Assembly (NCBI RefSeq): GCF_000685865.1
Contig: NZ_JMKS01000006.1
Span: 1-64,000 of the forward strand
Reading direction: 5' to 3'
DNA length: 64,000 bases
Source of the DNA: Exiguobacterium antarcticum DSM 14480
GTDB taxonomy: Bacteria > Bacillota > Bacilli > Exiguobacteriales > Exiguobacteriaceae
Below the pieces are notes generated by a model that had not been told where the DNA came from, made no database searches, and worked only from the letters and a program-made list of their open reading frames with translations. Every line of letters starts with the position of its first letter. Positions within the stretch are counted from its first letter, which is position 1. Positions 8,510 through 17,378 of this stretch are shown here, piece by piece. Made by a program: the position numbers and the translations under genes.

Positions 8510-9522
8510 GAAGAACTCCTCCTGTTCGCTGATAAAGGTTGTTCGGTCAGAAGCTGTAATCCGATTCGGGTCAAACCGTTCAGGTAATCGGTTTCCCAGT
8601 TACTCCGGATCAAGAGCGGGATATGTGCTTCCGGGATGTATTCGGTTGTCTTGAACCGGATTTGTTCCAAATCGTGCTCCGTCAGTTCCTCCCCGTTAAA
8701 GATCAACAGACGCGGATTCAATGTCGCGGCAAACGTCGCCGTCAAGCGGCTGATCGCATCAATCGTCTGGGCGTCTAAGGTAGCTCTCCGCTTGGCGATT
8801 GCCTGTCCGAATGTCATCTTGTCGTATTGCGGGACGACGGAGATTTCACCGGCAAAATGACTGCTTCCGCGGACGAGTTGTCCGTTGATCAAGATCCCGG
8901 AACCGGGACCGTTTTTTCCTAAGTACAAATAGATCAACGATTGTTGACGGTTCTGATCTGCTTCGTGGAATCCGACCACAGCCGAATTCATGTCGTTTTC
9001 GATGACGACCGGTAACCGGAACTCGGACTCGAGCGTCTGTTTCAGATCGACCTGTTGCAGGGACGGATAGTCCGGTGCAAAAAAGACTTTTCCGTCTTCG
9101 ACCGATGCCGCCACCCCGATACTTAAAAAAGTGATGCGCGGGTCTTGCGCAAGCAACCGGTGAATCAGGCGGACGAGAGCCGGAACATGCGGCTGCTGAC
9201 GGGGAACGGATACCGTTCCGTTCGTTAGCAACGTGCCGACTGCGTCGAATATCCGGTAACCGATGGCATCGAGTTCGAGATAAAGTGCCAGTCCGTGGGT
9301 GTGATCGGCCCGGTACCGGTATCGTTTGGCCGGACGTCCGCCGCTCGATACATCCGAGTCCTGTTCGTCGACCTCACCATGCTCGATTAAAATGTCCAAA
9401 TGTTTTTTGATCGTCGGGAAACTGGTCGAAAGAGTACGGCTCAGTTCCGGAATCGTGTGAAGCCGTTCAAATAAAAGTGCTTGCCGCACCAGGGTTAATA
9501 AATACGTGTTCATACCAGCCAT
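8506..9522 (-). CDS. ROK-family transcriptional regulator
   Basis: 338 residues. An N-terminal winged helix (residues ~5-65, PELSRTLSTSFPTIKKHLDILIEHGEV) is followed by a ROK/sugar-kinase-fold domain with ENDMNSAVVGFHEADQ and LGKNGPGSGILINGQLVRGSSHFAGEIS. The usual zinc-binding CxCGxxGC cluster of ROK proteins is absent. It probably senses a sugar. Its stop overlaps the MFS gene start, so the regulator and permease were one operon. Confidence 0.85.
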   Translation of the reverse strand: MAGMNTYLLTLVRQALLFERLHTIPELSRTLSTSFPTIKKHLDILIEHGEVDEQDSDVSSGGRPAKRYRYRADHTHGLALYLELDAIGYRIFDAVGTLLTNGTVSVPRQQPHVPALVRLIHRLLAQDPRITFLSIGVAASVEDGKVFFAPDYPSLQQVDLKQTLESEFRLPVVIENDMNSAVVGFHEADQNRQQSLIYLYLGKNGPGSGILINGQLVRGSSHFAGEISVVPQYDKMTFGQAIAKRRATLDAQTIDAISRLTATFAATLNPRLLIFNGEELTEHDLEQIRFKTTEYIPEAHIPLLIRSNWETDYLNGLTRIGLQLLTEQPLSANRRSSS

Positions 9523-9618
9523 CAGGCACCTTCCTTATACTTCTTAAAATATTTTAATAAGTACTCGGGTTGAGTGTAGCAAGCGAGGACACAAATGGCA
9601 AATGGTTTAAAAGATTTC

Positions 9619-9665
9619 TATACAAAAAATACGCCAAGGTAATCGATTTGATCGAAAACCTTGGC
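9619..9665 (-). terminator. Terminator of the chbG unit
   Basis: On the minus strand, GCCAAGGT and ACCTTGGC arms are followed by a T-run, 20-60 bases downstream of the deacetylase stop. Confidence 0.7.
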
Positions 9666-9687
9666 ATATTTTCAACAGCGGGGTTTG

Positions 9688-10392
9688 TCATCTGCTCATG
9701 AAGGTCATGTCGTCGGGCAATGCAAGTCTTGTTAATAACGCGAGTTCTTCTTCCCGTTGTGTCGTATACGAACTGACGTCTCGAAGATCCGCATCGACAT
9801 ACGCCGGGTGGACCATGACCTCAATCGAATTGCTATCGAGTAGACGAAGTTCTTCCCATAGGTCACGATAAATCCCTTCGCCATAAAAACCGGTATACAG
9901 CGTGTCCGTCAACAGATAGTCCGGATGAGCGGCAAGCGTCGGGGCAAAACGGACAGGCACCCCGTAACGACGGGCCAACTCTAACACGACTTCCTGCAGC
10001 GGTTCCCACCCGTGAATATGGTGATGACTGTCGAGATGATGTAACGGCAGACCGGTTGCTAAAAAAGCTTCGATTTGTGCCGTCCATTCCGTCAAGACGT
10101 CTTCTTGAGAAGGGGGGACCTGTTCCGCATATTGGTTAGTAAAGCGGAAGTGACCGGACGCGTTCGTTAATGTCGTGGTCGTCGTCGTCAATGGACGTCC
10201 GTAAGACAAGACGAGGTGAATACCAACCTGTAACTGTGGAAAACGTTTTGCTTGTTGCACGGCATACGGGACGGCCCGTCCATTCATCATCAGCGTCGTC
10301 GCATGAACGATTCCGTTTTGATATGCCTGAATGATGCCGTCTGTCACACCACGTGTCAAACCAAAATCATCGGCATTAATGAAAATGTTCAT
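9688..10392 (-). CDS. chbG: ChbG/HpnK-family carbohydrate deacetylase (YdjC type)
   Basis: 234 residues. It shows the YdjC-family metal motif NADDFGLTRGV near the N-terminus, HLVLSYGRPLT, the His-rich HHLDSHHHIHG cluster and VMVHPAYVD. Family members remove an acetyl group from diacetylchitobiose(-phosphate) or related oligosaccharides. It overlaps the GntR stop/start by four bases (ATGA) and is divergent from a GH4/PTS operon, so it likely serves uptake and breakdown of chitobiose- or cellobiose-like sugars. Confidence 0.88.
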   Translation of the reverse strand: MNIFINADDFGLTRGVTDGIIQAYQNGIVHATTLMMNGRAVPYAVQQAKRFPQLQVGIHLVLSYGRPLTTTTTTLTNASGHFRFTNQYAEQVPPSQEDVLTEWTAQIEAFLATGLPLHHLDSHHHIHGWEPLQEVVLELARRYGVPVRFAPTLAAHPDYLLTDTLYTGFYGEGIYRDLWEELRLLDSNSIEVMVHPAYVDADLRDVSSYTTQREEELALLTRLALPDDMTFMSR

Positions 10393-11123
10393 AAGGCGTC
10401 ACCCGCGGCATAATGGCGTTCAATGACGAAGTTCGTCTTGTCGCCTCTGAAATAGGAGCGGGAATATTCGATCGGCTCACCGTCCTTGTTTTCCGCGACG
10501 GTTTCAATATAAAAACAAGGCATGCCGAGTTCACAATCCAAATGGGCACTGATGCGTTCGTCTGCCAACGTGATTTCAAGTGATTCGGTCGTTTTGGCGA
10601 CGGAGATCGCAAATGTCTCGCGGAGCGTCGTGTAGAGGGAATGTTCCGCTTGTTTTTTCGTGATGCCGGGCGCAATGTGCCAGGGGATATAGGAAATCTC
10701 ATATTGGGTCGGTTCGTCATTGGCCCGGCGAATCCGCTCGATCCGTTGAATCGGATCATTCAGCGTGACATGCAATTTTGCGACGATGGCCGCATTTGCC
10801 GGAACGACTGTTAAATCGACGGCGGCGACATGACCCCGTTTGCCTTGGACGGCGAGCTGCTCGGTATAGGTGTTCGGTGTATCCGATAACGTTTGCCGTA
10901 CTTTTTGATCGGCGACGAATGTCCCTTTGCCTTGCTGGCGAATCAGGTACCCTTCGAGCGTCAATTGGTTCAAGGCGGCGCGGACGGTCGTCCGGCTGAC
11001 ATCAAAATCTTCACAGAGCTCATATTCGGTCGGTAATTGTTGGCCGGCTTGATAGAGTCCGGATTTAATCCGTTCTAACAACTCTTCTTTGATATAGGAG
11101 TGTAACGATTGGTTGGTTTCCAT
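10389..11123 (-). CDS. GntR-family regulator with UTRA domain
   Basis: 244 residues. Winged helix at residues ~8-75 (YQAGQQLPTEYELCEDFDVSRTTVRAALNQL), then a UTRA ligand-binding domain (~95-240) of the HutC/TreR kind that binds phosphosugars. The start has AGGAAGG upstream. It is transcribed divergently from the PTS/GH4 operon; the 190-base gap holds repeated palindromes, so it is the likely local repressor responding to a phospho-disaccharide. Confidence 0.9.
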   Translation of the reverse strand: METNQSLHSYIKEELLERIKSGLYQAGQQLPTEYELCEDFDVSRTTVRAALNQLTLEGYLIRQQGKGTFVADQKVRQTLSDTPNTYTEQLAVQGKRGHVAAVDLTVVPANAAIVAKLHVTLNDPIQRIERIRRANDEPTQYEISYIPWHIAPGITKKQAEHSLYTTLRETFAISVAKTTESLEITLADERISAHLDCELGMPCFYIETVAENKDGEPIEYSRSYFRGDKTNFVIERHYAAGDAL

Positions 11124-11206
11124 GACGGACCTTCCTTCACGATTTTTCTTTTATTGTAGCGATAAAAGACAACTGAATGCAAATGTTATAACAAGTTATG
11201 AAAATT

Positions 11207-11259
11207 TGTATTAATACATTTGATATTTGTATTTACATTTGTTCTTTTTGTATGATACA
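11207..11259. promoter_or_regulatory. Triple TGTA-TACA palindromes, candidate GntR operators
   Basis: Three related palindromes lie in the divergent promoter region: perfect TGTATTAATACA at 11207-11218, TGTATTTACA near 11229-11238, and TGTATGATACA at 11249-11259. Spacing is about two DNA turns. They suit cooperative binding by the adjacent GntR/UTRA repressor. Confidence 0.55.
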
Positions 11260-11276
11260 TTACAATCAAGAAAAAG

Positions 11277-11290
11277 AGAAAGCGTTTACA
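11277..11290 (+). promoter_or_regulatory. cre site (CcpA catabolite repression)
   Basis: AGAAAGCGTTTACA matches the consensus TGWAARCGYTWNCW at 13 of 14 positions. It lies 20 bases before the GH4 start, downstream of the likely promoter, so CcpA would act as a roadblock. Confidence 0.6.
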
Positions 11291-11310
11291 AACAGGAGGA
11301 GGTTTTTATC

Positions 11311-12639
11311 ATGGGCATCAAAGTTGTCATTATCGGAGGTGGATCAAGTTATACACCTGAATTAATCGAAGGATTCATCAAACGGTATGAATCCCTTCCC
11401 GTTTCTGAAATCATCTTATGTGACATCGAATCCGGAACAGCCAAGTTAGCCATCATTACCCGACTTGCAGAGCGGATGATTCACCGGTCCGGTTTGCCGA
11501 TTCGTGTCAGTTCAACATTAAATCGTCGTCATGCCCTGGAAGGAGCAGACTTCGTGTCGACGCAAATTCGCGTCGGAGGGTTGGAGGCACGGGCACTCGA
11601 TGAACGGATTCCGTTGAAACACGGATTTATCGGTCAGGAAACGAATGGCGCGGGCGGGATTTTCAAAGCATTCCGGACGATCCCCGTCCTGCTCGAGCTG
11701 TCAAAAGAGATGCACGAAATCTGTCCCCATGCCTGGCTGATTAACTTTACGAATCCAGCAGGCATCGTGACGGAAGCGCTATTGAAGCACGGTCCGCACC
11801 AAAAAGTCATCGGCGTCTGCAACATTCCGTTTAACATGCGGAACTCGACGGCCGAAGTCTTACACGTCGATGTCCAGCGCGTCTCAATCGAGTTTATCGG
11901 TTTAAATCATTTCGTCTTTGGACGCCGGGTCTTTGTCGACGGAAGCGACCAGACAGAAGAGGTGATGCAGCGATTGATGACCAAACAACTCGATTTTTCA
12001 CCCGCGAATATCGTCAGCCTCGGTTGGTCCGATGCCTTCTTGCAAGCCGTCAACATGTTGCCGAATCCGTACCACCAGTACTATTTCCAAACCACCGAGA
12101 CGCTCGAGAAGGACCTCGCCGCCTACAACACGAATGGCACACGGGCCGAGATTGTCCAGGAAGTCGAACGGACATTGTTCGAAGCCTATCAGGATGAACA
12201 GTTGGATGAAAAACCAGCTGAACTCGAATTACGCGGTGGCGCGTATTACAGTGATGCCGCCTGTTCCTTGATGGATTCGATTCACAACAACCGGGGAGAC
12301 GTTCAGACGGTCAACACGTTGAATCGAGGAGCGATTCCCGACTTACCGGTCGATGCCGTCATCGAAGTCAACGCCGTCATTACGAAAGAAGGTCCGCTCC
12401 CGATTGCGGTCGGACCATTACCATTATCCGTCAAAGGATTGATTGTGCAGATGAAGCAGATGGAAGAACTGACGATTCAAGCCGCGTTAAGCGGATCAAC
12501 CAAAGACGCTTACTTAGCCTTTTTGATGAATCCGTTGATTCAAGATGAAAAGCGAGCGCAACCGCTACTTGAGGAGATGTTGCTTGCGCACGCAGCATGG
12601 TTACCACAATTTCAATCCAAGGAGGCGCAACGGACATGA
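11311..12639 (+). CDS. licH: GH4 6-phospho-beta-glucosidase
   Basis: 442 residues. The N-terminal GH4 NAD-binding motif is VVIIGGGSSYTPELIEG. Other family blocks are GQETNGAGGIFKAFRTIPV, the metal-site CNIPFN (Cys) and GLNHF (His). GH4 enzymes use NAD+ and Mn2+ and hydrolyse by an oxidation-elimination route; this sequence resembles LicH/CelF, acting on phosphorylated cellobiose-type disaccharides delivered by a PTS. Start chosen at 11311 behind AGGAGGAGG. First gene of a four-gene operon with tiny overlaps. Confidence 0.9.
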   Translation: MGIKVVIIGGGSSYTPELIEGFIKRYESLPVSEIILCDIESGTAKLAIITRLAERMIHRSGLPIRVSSTLNRRHALEGADFVSTQIRVGGLEARALDERIPLKHGFIGQETNGAGGIFKAFRTIPVLLELSKEMHEICPHAWLINFTNPAGIVTEALLKHGPHQKVIGVCNIPFNMRNSTAEVLHVDVQRVSIEFIGLNHFVFGRRVFVDGSDQTEEVMQRLMTKQLDFSPANIVSLGWSDAFLQAVNMLPNPYHQYYFQTTETLEKDLAAYNTNGTRAEIVQEVERTLFEAYQDEQLDEKPAELELRGGAYYSDAACSLMDSIHNNRGDVQTVNTLNRGAIPDLPVDAVIEVNAVITKEGPLPIAVGPLPLSVKGLIVQMKQMEELTIQAALSGSTKDAYLAFLMNPLIQDEKRAQPLLEEMLLAHAAWLPQFQSKEAQRT

Positions 12640-13919
12640 ATAAATTCATTGAAATCGCAGGAAGAATCGGGGCCCAACGCCATCTCGTCGCGATACGGGA
12701 TGGATTCGTCGCCATTATGCCATTGATCATCGTCGGGTCGCTCGCGATACTGATCAATAACTTCCCCGCCATCGGCAGTCTTGATTTCGTCGGTTGGATG
12801 AACGGGTTGTTCGGGGAAGGAAACTGGCAAGGGTTAGGTGGGAATATTTGGAACGGATCGTTTGCGATTTTAGGATTGCTGGTGGCGTTTTCGATCGCTT
12901 ACAGCCTGGCTAAAAGTTACGACGTCGACCCGTTGTCGGCAGGGTTGATTTCCGTCGCCTCCTATATCATTCTTGTCCCGGTCACGAAAGACTGGGGACT
13001 CAGTTTTGCCTGGCTCGGCGCGCAAGGACTATTCGTCGCTATCATTCTCTCTCTTTTGACGACCGAGCTGTTCCGCACCCTACTGAAGACACGGTTGACG
13101 ATTTCGATGCCGGATGGTGTTCCGGATGGTGTCGTCCGCTCGTTCCAAGCCTTGATTCCGGCCACATTGATTTTGATTCTCGTCGGCGGATTCCAATTAT
13201 TCATGACACTTGCCATTGAATCGAGCCTGTTTGAAATCATCTTCAACAGTATTCAAAAACCGTTACAAGGGTTTGGAGACACACTTCCGGCTGCGATTGC
13301 GATTGCCTTTTTAAATCATATCCTTTGGTTCTTCGGCTTGCATGGGACGAACATCATCGGAGCCGTCATCGAACCGATTTATCTGCCGTTGATTCAGCAG
13401 AACCTGGAAGCATTCCAGGCCGGGACTTCGGCTTACGACGTCCCGAATACGGTGACGAAACCTTTCCTCGACTCCTTCGTATTCATAGGGGGTTCCGGTA
13501 CGACACTGGCTCTTCTCTTTGCCATTTTCTTTGTCATCCGTGAACAGAAAAATCATCCCTACCGCGAAGTCGCCAAGTTATCGACACCCGCTGGATTGTT
13601 TAATATCAACGAACCGGTGATTTTCGGCTTACCGATCGTCTTGAACCCGATCATGTTGATTCCATTCATCTTAGTGCCCGTCACATTGACGATCGTGTCC
13701 TATGTCGCGCTGTCGACCGGACTGGTGCCAAAAACCGTCGCGATTTTACCATGGACGACACCGCCTTTAATCAGCGGCTATCTCGTGACAGGCGGAAGTT
13801 GGCGTGGAATCGCACTGCAAGTCGTCAACTTGACGCTCGCGACAGCGATTTATGTCCCGTTCGTCGCAGCTGGCGTCCGAGCAATGAAAAAACAAACAGA
13901 AGGGAAGATGGCGAGCTGA
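12636..13919 (+). CDS. licC: PTS lactose/cellobiose-family transporter, subunit IIC
   Basis: 427 residues, about ten membrane segments. It begins MNKFIEIAGRIGAQRHLVAIRDGF, typical of CelB/LicC, and contains the substrate-site block LWFFGLHGTNIIGAVIEPIY and FNINEPVIFGLPIVLNPI. It brings in and phosphorylates a beta-linked disaccharide with IIA and IIB encoded next. The ATG overlaps the GH4 stop (ATGA) and has AAGGAGGCG upstream. Confidence 0.92.
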   Translation: MNKFIEIAGRIGAQRHLVAIRDGFVAIMPLIIVGSLAILINNFPAIGSLDFVGWMNGLFGEGNWQGLGGNIWNGSFAILGLLVAFSIAYSLAKSYDVDPLSAGLISVASYIILVPVTKDWGLSFAWLGAQGLFVAIILSLLTTELFRTLLKTRLTISMPDGVPDGVVRSFQALIPATLILILVGGFQLFMTLAIESSLFEIIFNSIQKPLQGFGDTLPAAIAIAFLNHILWFFGLHGTNIIGAVIEPIYLPLIQQNLEAFQAGTSAYDVPNTVTKPFLDSFVFIGGSGTTLALLFAIFFVIREQKNHPYREVAKLSTPAGLFNINEPVIFGLPIVLNPIMLIPFILVPVTLTIVSYVALSTGLVPKTVAILPWTTPPLISGYLVTGGSWRGIALQVVNLTLATAIYVPFVAAGVRAMKKQTEGKMAS

Positions 13920-14248
13920 TGACAGAAGAACTGCAAATCCTATCGTTTACGATGATTCTTCATGCAGGCAATGCCCGTTCGGCAGCAATGGAATCCATTC
14001 AGGCTGCTAAAAAAGGAAACCTCTCGTTGGCACAAACCAAACTGGAAGAAGCCAATCAAGAAAGTCTACAGGCGCATCGTGCCCAAACGACCTTACTGCA
14101 GGACGAAGCGAAAGGTCTTGAGACGCCGTTATCGATTCTATTGATTCATGCGCAAGACCATTTGATGACAGCGATGACCGTCAGAGATTTAGCTGTCGAG
14201 ATGGTCGAACTGTATACGCGACTCACACGACTGGAGGAAAAATCATGA
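13919..14248 (+). CDS. licA: PTS lactose/cellobiose-family subunit IIA
   Basis: 109 residues, all-helical. ILHAGNARSAAMESI near residue 13 and LLIHAQDHLMTAM near residue 75 are the signature blocks; the His of the IHAQDH motif (residue 77) is the likely phosphorylation site. It relays phosphate from HPr to IIB. The start codon overlaps the IIC stop (TGATG). Confidence 0.9.
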   Translation: MTEELQILSFTMILHAGNARSAAMESIQAAKKGNLSLAQTKLEEANQESLQAHRAQTTLLQDEAKGLETPLSILLIHAQDHLMTAMTVRDLAVEMVELYTRLTRLEEKS

Positions 14249-14553
14249 ACATTTTACTCGTTTGCTCGGCCGGCATGTCGACATCCATCTTAGTCCGGAA
14301 AATGCGTGAACAAGCTGAGGCACAAGCTCTTGATGTGACGATCGAAGCGATTCCCGAAAGTGAATTATCGCACCATCTGGATCAGACGGATGTGATTTTA
14401 ATCGGACCACAAGTCCGGTATTTAGAAACGAAGATTCGCCAAGTAGCAGAACCAAAAGGGGTTCGCGTCGCGATCATCAATCAGATGGCGTATGGTCTGA
14501 TGAAAGGGGACTTGGTCCTCGAACAGGCACAAGCACTACTGACTGAAGCATAA
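14245..14553 (+). CDS. licB: PTS lactose/cellobiose-family subunit IIB
   Basis: 102 residues starting MNILLVCSAGMSTSILVRKM; Cys7 is the phosphocysteine. It also has LIGPQVRYLETKIRQ, typical of CelA/ChbB. Last gene of the operon, overlapping IIA by four bases and followed by a terminator. Confidence 0.92.
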   Translation: MNILLVCSAGMSTSILVRKMREQAEAQALDVTIEAIPESELSHHLDQTDVILIGPQVRYLETKIRQVAEPKGVRVAIINQMAYGLMKGDLVLEQAQALLTEA

Positions 14554-14562
14554 TTTTAACGG

Positions 14563-14617
14563 CGTTAGCAATTAGACTGGGTTTGACCTACCTGTCGATT
14601 TGCTAACGTATTTTTTT
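14563..14617 (+). terminator. Terminator of the GH4/PTS operon
   Basis: CGTTAGCA and TGCTAACG arms followed by eight T's. Confidence 0.85.
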
Positions 14618-14673
14618 GTGAAATAAACGCATTACAAATACGTATAGGTGAGTGCTTCAAGTTTGTTTGGAAA

Positions 14674-15183
14674 TTAAAGCGAATAACGTTTAACTATTTC
14701 ATCGTTCAACAAATCACCAGCGTCACGCATATCAATAAAGTAAGGTACCTGCCATTTTTGAGTTGCTATTGCTTGTTTACTAGTTGGTGTATCCCAGCTC
14801 GGATATACGCGCATCGCCATCTTCCCTTGTGTTGAATCAGATGCAAGGATATTTTGTTTAAGAAGCACTTCTTTTGGAAAAATAAATTGCCCGAATTCAG
14901 TATCATTTTTAAAAGTCGTGATGACTAATAAATCAGGGGCTTCGTCATATGGATAGGGCTGATTCTTATTGTTGTTGTCTTTTTCCCAAAAGACAACAAA
15001 CTGTCCTAGTTTTGTAGGCGTTACATGTGCTACCCGAAAACGAACTGTTTTGGAAAATATTTTAAAAGTTCCAGCACCATAGTTCGAATTTTGTGGTTCT
15101 TCTTGTACCATATCTAGTGGTAAACGATTTGGTTCATAAATGATTTTATTTACATAATTCAATAGTTCAAAAAAATCCTGCAC
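14674..15183 (-). CDS. mepB: MepB-family protein
   Basis: 169 residues, no membrane segment. The run NYGAGTFKIFSKTVRFRVAHVTP, FVVFWEKD and FIFPKEVLLKQ match the MepB family named after the staphylococcal mepRAB multidrug locus, where mepB's role is unknown. No mepA or mepR is nearby. I prefer the GTG at 15183, with GAGGTG 8 bases upstream, over the GTG inside that ribosome site. The gene is AT-richer than its neighbours and may have been acquired. Confidence 0.75.
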   Translation of the reverse strand: MQDFFELLNYVNKIIYEPNRLPLDMVQEEPQNSNYGAGTFKIFSKTVRFRVAHVTPTKLGQFVVFWEKDNNNKNQPYPYDEAPDLLVITTFKNDTEFGQFIFPKEVLLKQNILASDSTQGKMAMRVYPSWDTPTSKQAIATQKWQVPYFIDMRDAGDLLNDEIVKRYSL

Positions 15184-15496
15184 TTTTAAGTTCACCTCTA
15201 AATGGATTTGAGTAGTCTGTAGTTAGTATAGAGTTACATATCATGAATCATGTTTGAATTTATTATAAAATAACGTTTCAAGTATAAAAAAGATTATCGA
15301 TGAGACAGTCTAAAACGAATTCAAAAAAAGAAATACCGACTTTCGGGCGGAGGTTTCCGGGACGATTGATGCTCTTTGTTGGAATGCGTTTTGCATTTTC
15401 ATGCTGTCCTGTCGGAACTGTGAGGTGAAAGCGATTCTTAAAAAGCGACATAAAAAGGTTGTTCTTCTTCGTTTAAGATGTTCATGATTCTTTCCA

Positions 15497-15535
15497 TTAA
15501 ATATGTTCATTTTTATAGCAAATGAACATATTTAA
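15497..15535. repeat. Perfect hairpin, 16-bp arms
   Basis: Arms at 15497-15512 (TTAAATATGTTCATTT) and 15520-15535 with a 7-base loop. It has no adjoining T-run and no partner gene close by. Part of an otherwise gene-poor ~450-base stretch (15196-15650) in which I recognise no coding sequence. Confidence 0.7.
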
Positions 15536-15568
15536 CAGGAAAATGAACTTATTAAACATAGTCAAAAA

Positions 15569-15611
15569 CGCTAAACATACTCAAAATCAATCAAAATGAG
15601 TATGTTTAGCG
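15569..15611. repeat. Perfect hairpin, 15-bp arms
   Basis: CGCTAAACATACTCA at 15569-15583 and its complement at 15597-15611, loop 13 bases. It lies 34 bases from the previous hairpin; the bases between also carry ATGAAC- and AAACATA-like words, so the two look related. Confidence 0.7.
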
Positions 15612-15650
15612 ATAAATGAGTTAATTAATAAGTGAAATTCCTTTGACTCG

Positions 15651-15755
15651 TTACCGTTCATATTCACGAAGTTTGTCCTCTGAAATCCGCAACCGTCTGT
15701 GCATATTATAAAAAATCGGCAAAAACGCTACTGTAACAATCAGTAAAATTCCCAT
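15651..15755 (-). CDS. Small single-pass membrane protein (34 aa)
   Basis: The ORF reads MGILLIVTVAFLPIFYNMHR then a basic/charged tail ending LREYER. AGGAGG is 6 bases before the ATG. One hydrophobic helix (residues 2-17) precedes a cationic amphipathic tail. Too short for most gene finders; size and layout resemble small regulatory or stress membrane peptides. Function unknown. It sits 130 bases downstream of cls on the same strand. Confidence 0.6.
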   Translation of the reverse strand: MGILLIVTVAFLPIFYNMHRRLRISEDKLREYER

Positions 15756-15884
15756 ATCCATCCTCCTATTTGTTGCTAAATAGCCAAGAAATAAAATAAG
15801 TTCAAAAATATTATTTCATAATTTTGACTATTTTTACAAGTTCTCCTTTTAAGTGAAGTTCTTTAATTCATAACCGAGCAAATT

Positions 15885-17324
15885 TTATAAAATCGGTGAC
15901 AATAGCCGCGAGATACTCTCCTTAAAGCGGATCATCCGTGGACGGGCGGCGTATTTTTCCCGGGTCAGCAAGGTACTGTCGGCAACGTCGGACAAAAAGA
16001 GCAGTTCCAGTTCTTCCGCAATCGTCGCATCGTACAAAATCGCATTCATTTCGAAGTTCAACCGGAAACTCCGGGCATCGATGTTCGTCGTTCCGACCGA
16101 GGCGATTTTCCCGTCGACGACAATTGTCTTCGCATGCATGAAGCCGATCTCATACGTGTAGACTTCGGCCCCGTGTTGAATCAATTCGCCGACCGCCGCA
16201 TACGTCGCCCAGTAGACAAAGGGATGATCCGGCTGGTTCGGAATCATGATTTTGAGGGAGACACCGGAAGCTAAGGCAATCCGGCAGGCATCCATGAAGC
16301 TGGCATCGGGAATAAAGTAGGGTGATTGGATGTAGATCGATTTTTCTGCCGTATGAATCATCTGAATCAGCATGTTTTTCAAGTATTCCGTTTCCGACGT
16401 TGGACCGGACGTCACGATTTGAACCGGTACCTGATCGGTCGCAACTTCAAGCGGTGGAATCGGGGCGGTCGACCAGTCCGTCCGCTCGTTGCTTGCGGCG
16501 TCCCAGTCCTGTTCAAAATGAAATTCGAGTTCTTCGACGACAGGTCCAAGAACACGGAGGTGTGTATCACGCCAGTAGCCGAAATGTTCGTCTTCTCCGA
16601 GGTATTCCGATCCGACGTTAAAACCGCCGATATACCCGATTTGCCGGTCAATCGTACAGAGTTTCCGGTGATTCCGGTTGTTGATCCGCAGGTTTAAGAT
16701 ACCGAGCGGCGAAGAGAAGAAGGAACGGACTTCACCGCTGTCTTGTTTGAACGCCGCGAAGTCCTTCGCTTTTAGTTTCCACGAGCCGACAGCATCATAC
16801 AGAATCCGGACTTTGACGCCACGTTTTGCCTGTTCGAACAAAGCGTTCAGTAGCCGATCGCCGAGCGGATCGCGTTTTAAAATGAAGTATTGAATGTTGA
16901 TTTCGACTTGGGCGCTCTGTATGTCAGCAAGCAACGTATCAAATTTTTGATGACCGTCGAACAGCGTCCGGACATCGGTCGCTTCCGTCAACAGGGCTCC
17001 TGACGAGCGGTTCGCTTGAATCAACTTCCGATACGGGTAAAGAGTTGCTTCGCGGGAGACTTCGTTGTTCGCTTGTGCCACAAGCTCTTCTTCGCGCGCC
17101 AATCGGCGTGCTTCCGGGACATGATAAAACGTCTCTTGTTTCAACGACCGGCCAAACAATAAGTAAATCAAAAAGCCGATGACGGGTAAGAAAAAGAGAA
17201 TCATCAGCCAGGCCCAGGTGGCACTGACGTCACGCCGTTCGAAAAACAGGATGGCGATTGCCGCAGCAACGTTGGCAAACAGGACAACATAGAGCAAAAC
17301 CGGCAAGATTAGGGTATAGTCCAT
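15885..17324 (-). CDS. cls: Cardiolipin synthase
   Basis: 479 residues. Two N-terminal membrane helices (about 5-65), then two phospholipase-D domains with HKD motifs: HRKLCTIDRQIGYIGGFN and HAKTIVVDGKIASVGTTNID. It condenses two phosphatidylglycerols into cardiolipin and glycerol at the membrane. The start at 17324 has GAGGTG upstream; the longer open frame is unlikely. Confidence 0.93.
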   Translation of the reverse strand: MDYTLILPVLLYVVLFANVAAAIAILFFERRDVSATWAWLMILFFLPVIGFLIYLLFGRSLKQETFYHVPEARRLAREEELVAQANNEVSREATLYPYRKLIQANRSSGALLTEATDVRTLFDGHQKFDTLLADIQSAQVEINIQYFILKRDPLGDRLLNALFEQAKRGVKVRILYDAVGSWKLKAKDFAAFKQDSGEVRSFFSSPLGILNLRINNRNHRKLCTIDRQIGYIGGFNVGSEYLGEDEHFGYWRDTHLRVLGPVVEELEFHFEQDWDAASNERTDWSTAPIPPLEVATDQVPVQIVTSGPTSETEYLKNMLIQMIHTAEKSIYIQSPYFIPDASFMDACRIALASGVSLKIMIPNQPDHPFVYWATYAAVGELIQHGAEVYTYEIGFMHAKTIVVDGKIASVGTTNIDARSFRLNFEMNAILYDATIAEELELLFLSDVADSTLLTREKYAARPRMIRFKESISRLLSPIL

Positions 17325-17378
17325 CAATACGAACACCTCGTTTTCAGAAAGAATGACTTCGATGGGAGGGAAGGCAGC

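Noticed and set aside
15310-15510. 66-codon minus-strand frame in the AT-rich patch
   Set aside because: No ribosome site, basic low-complexity composition, and no recognised domain.
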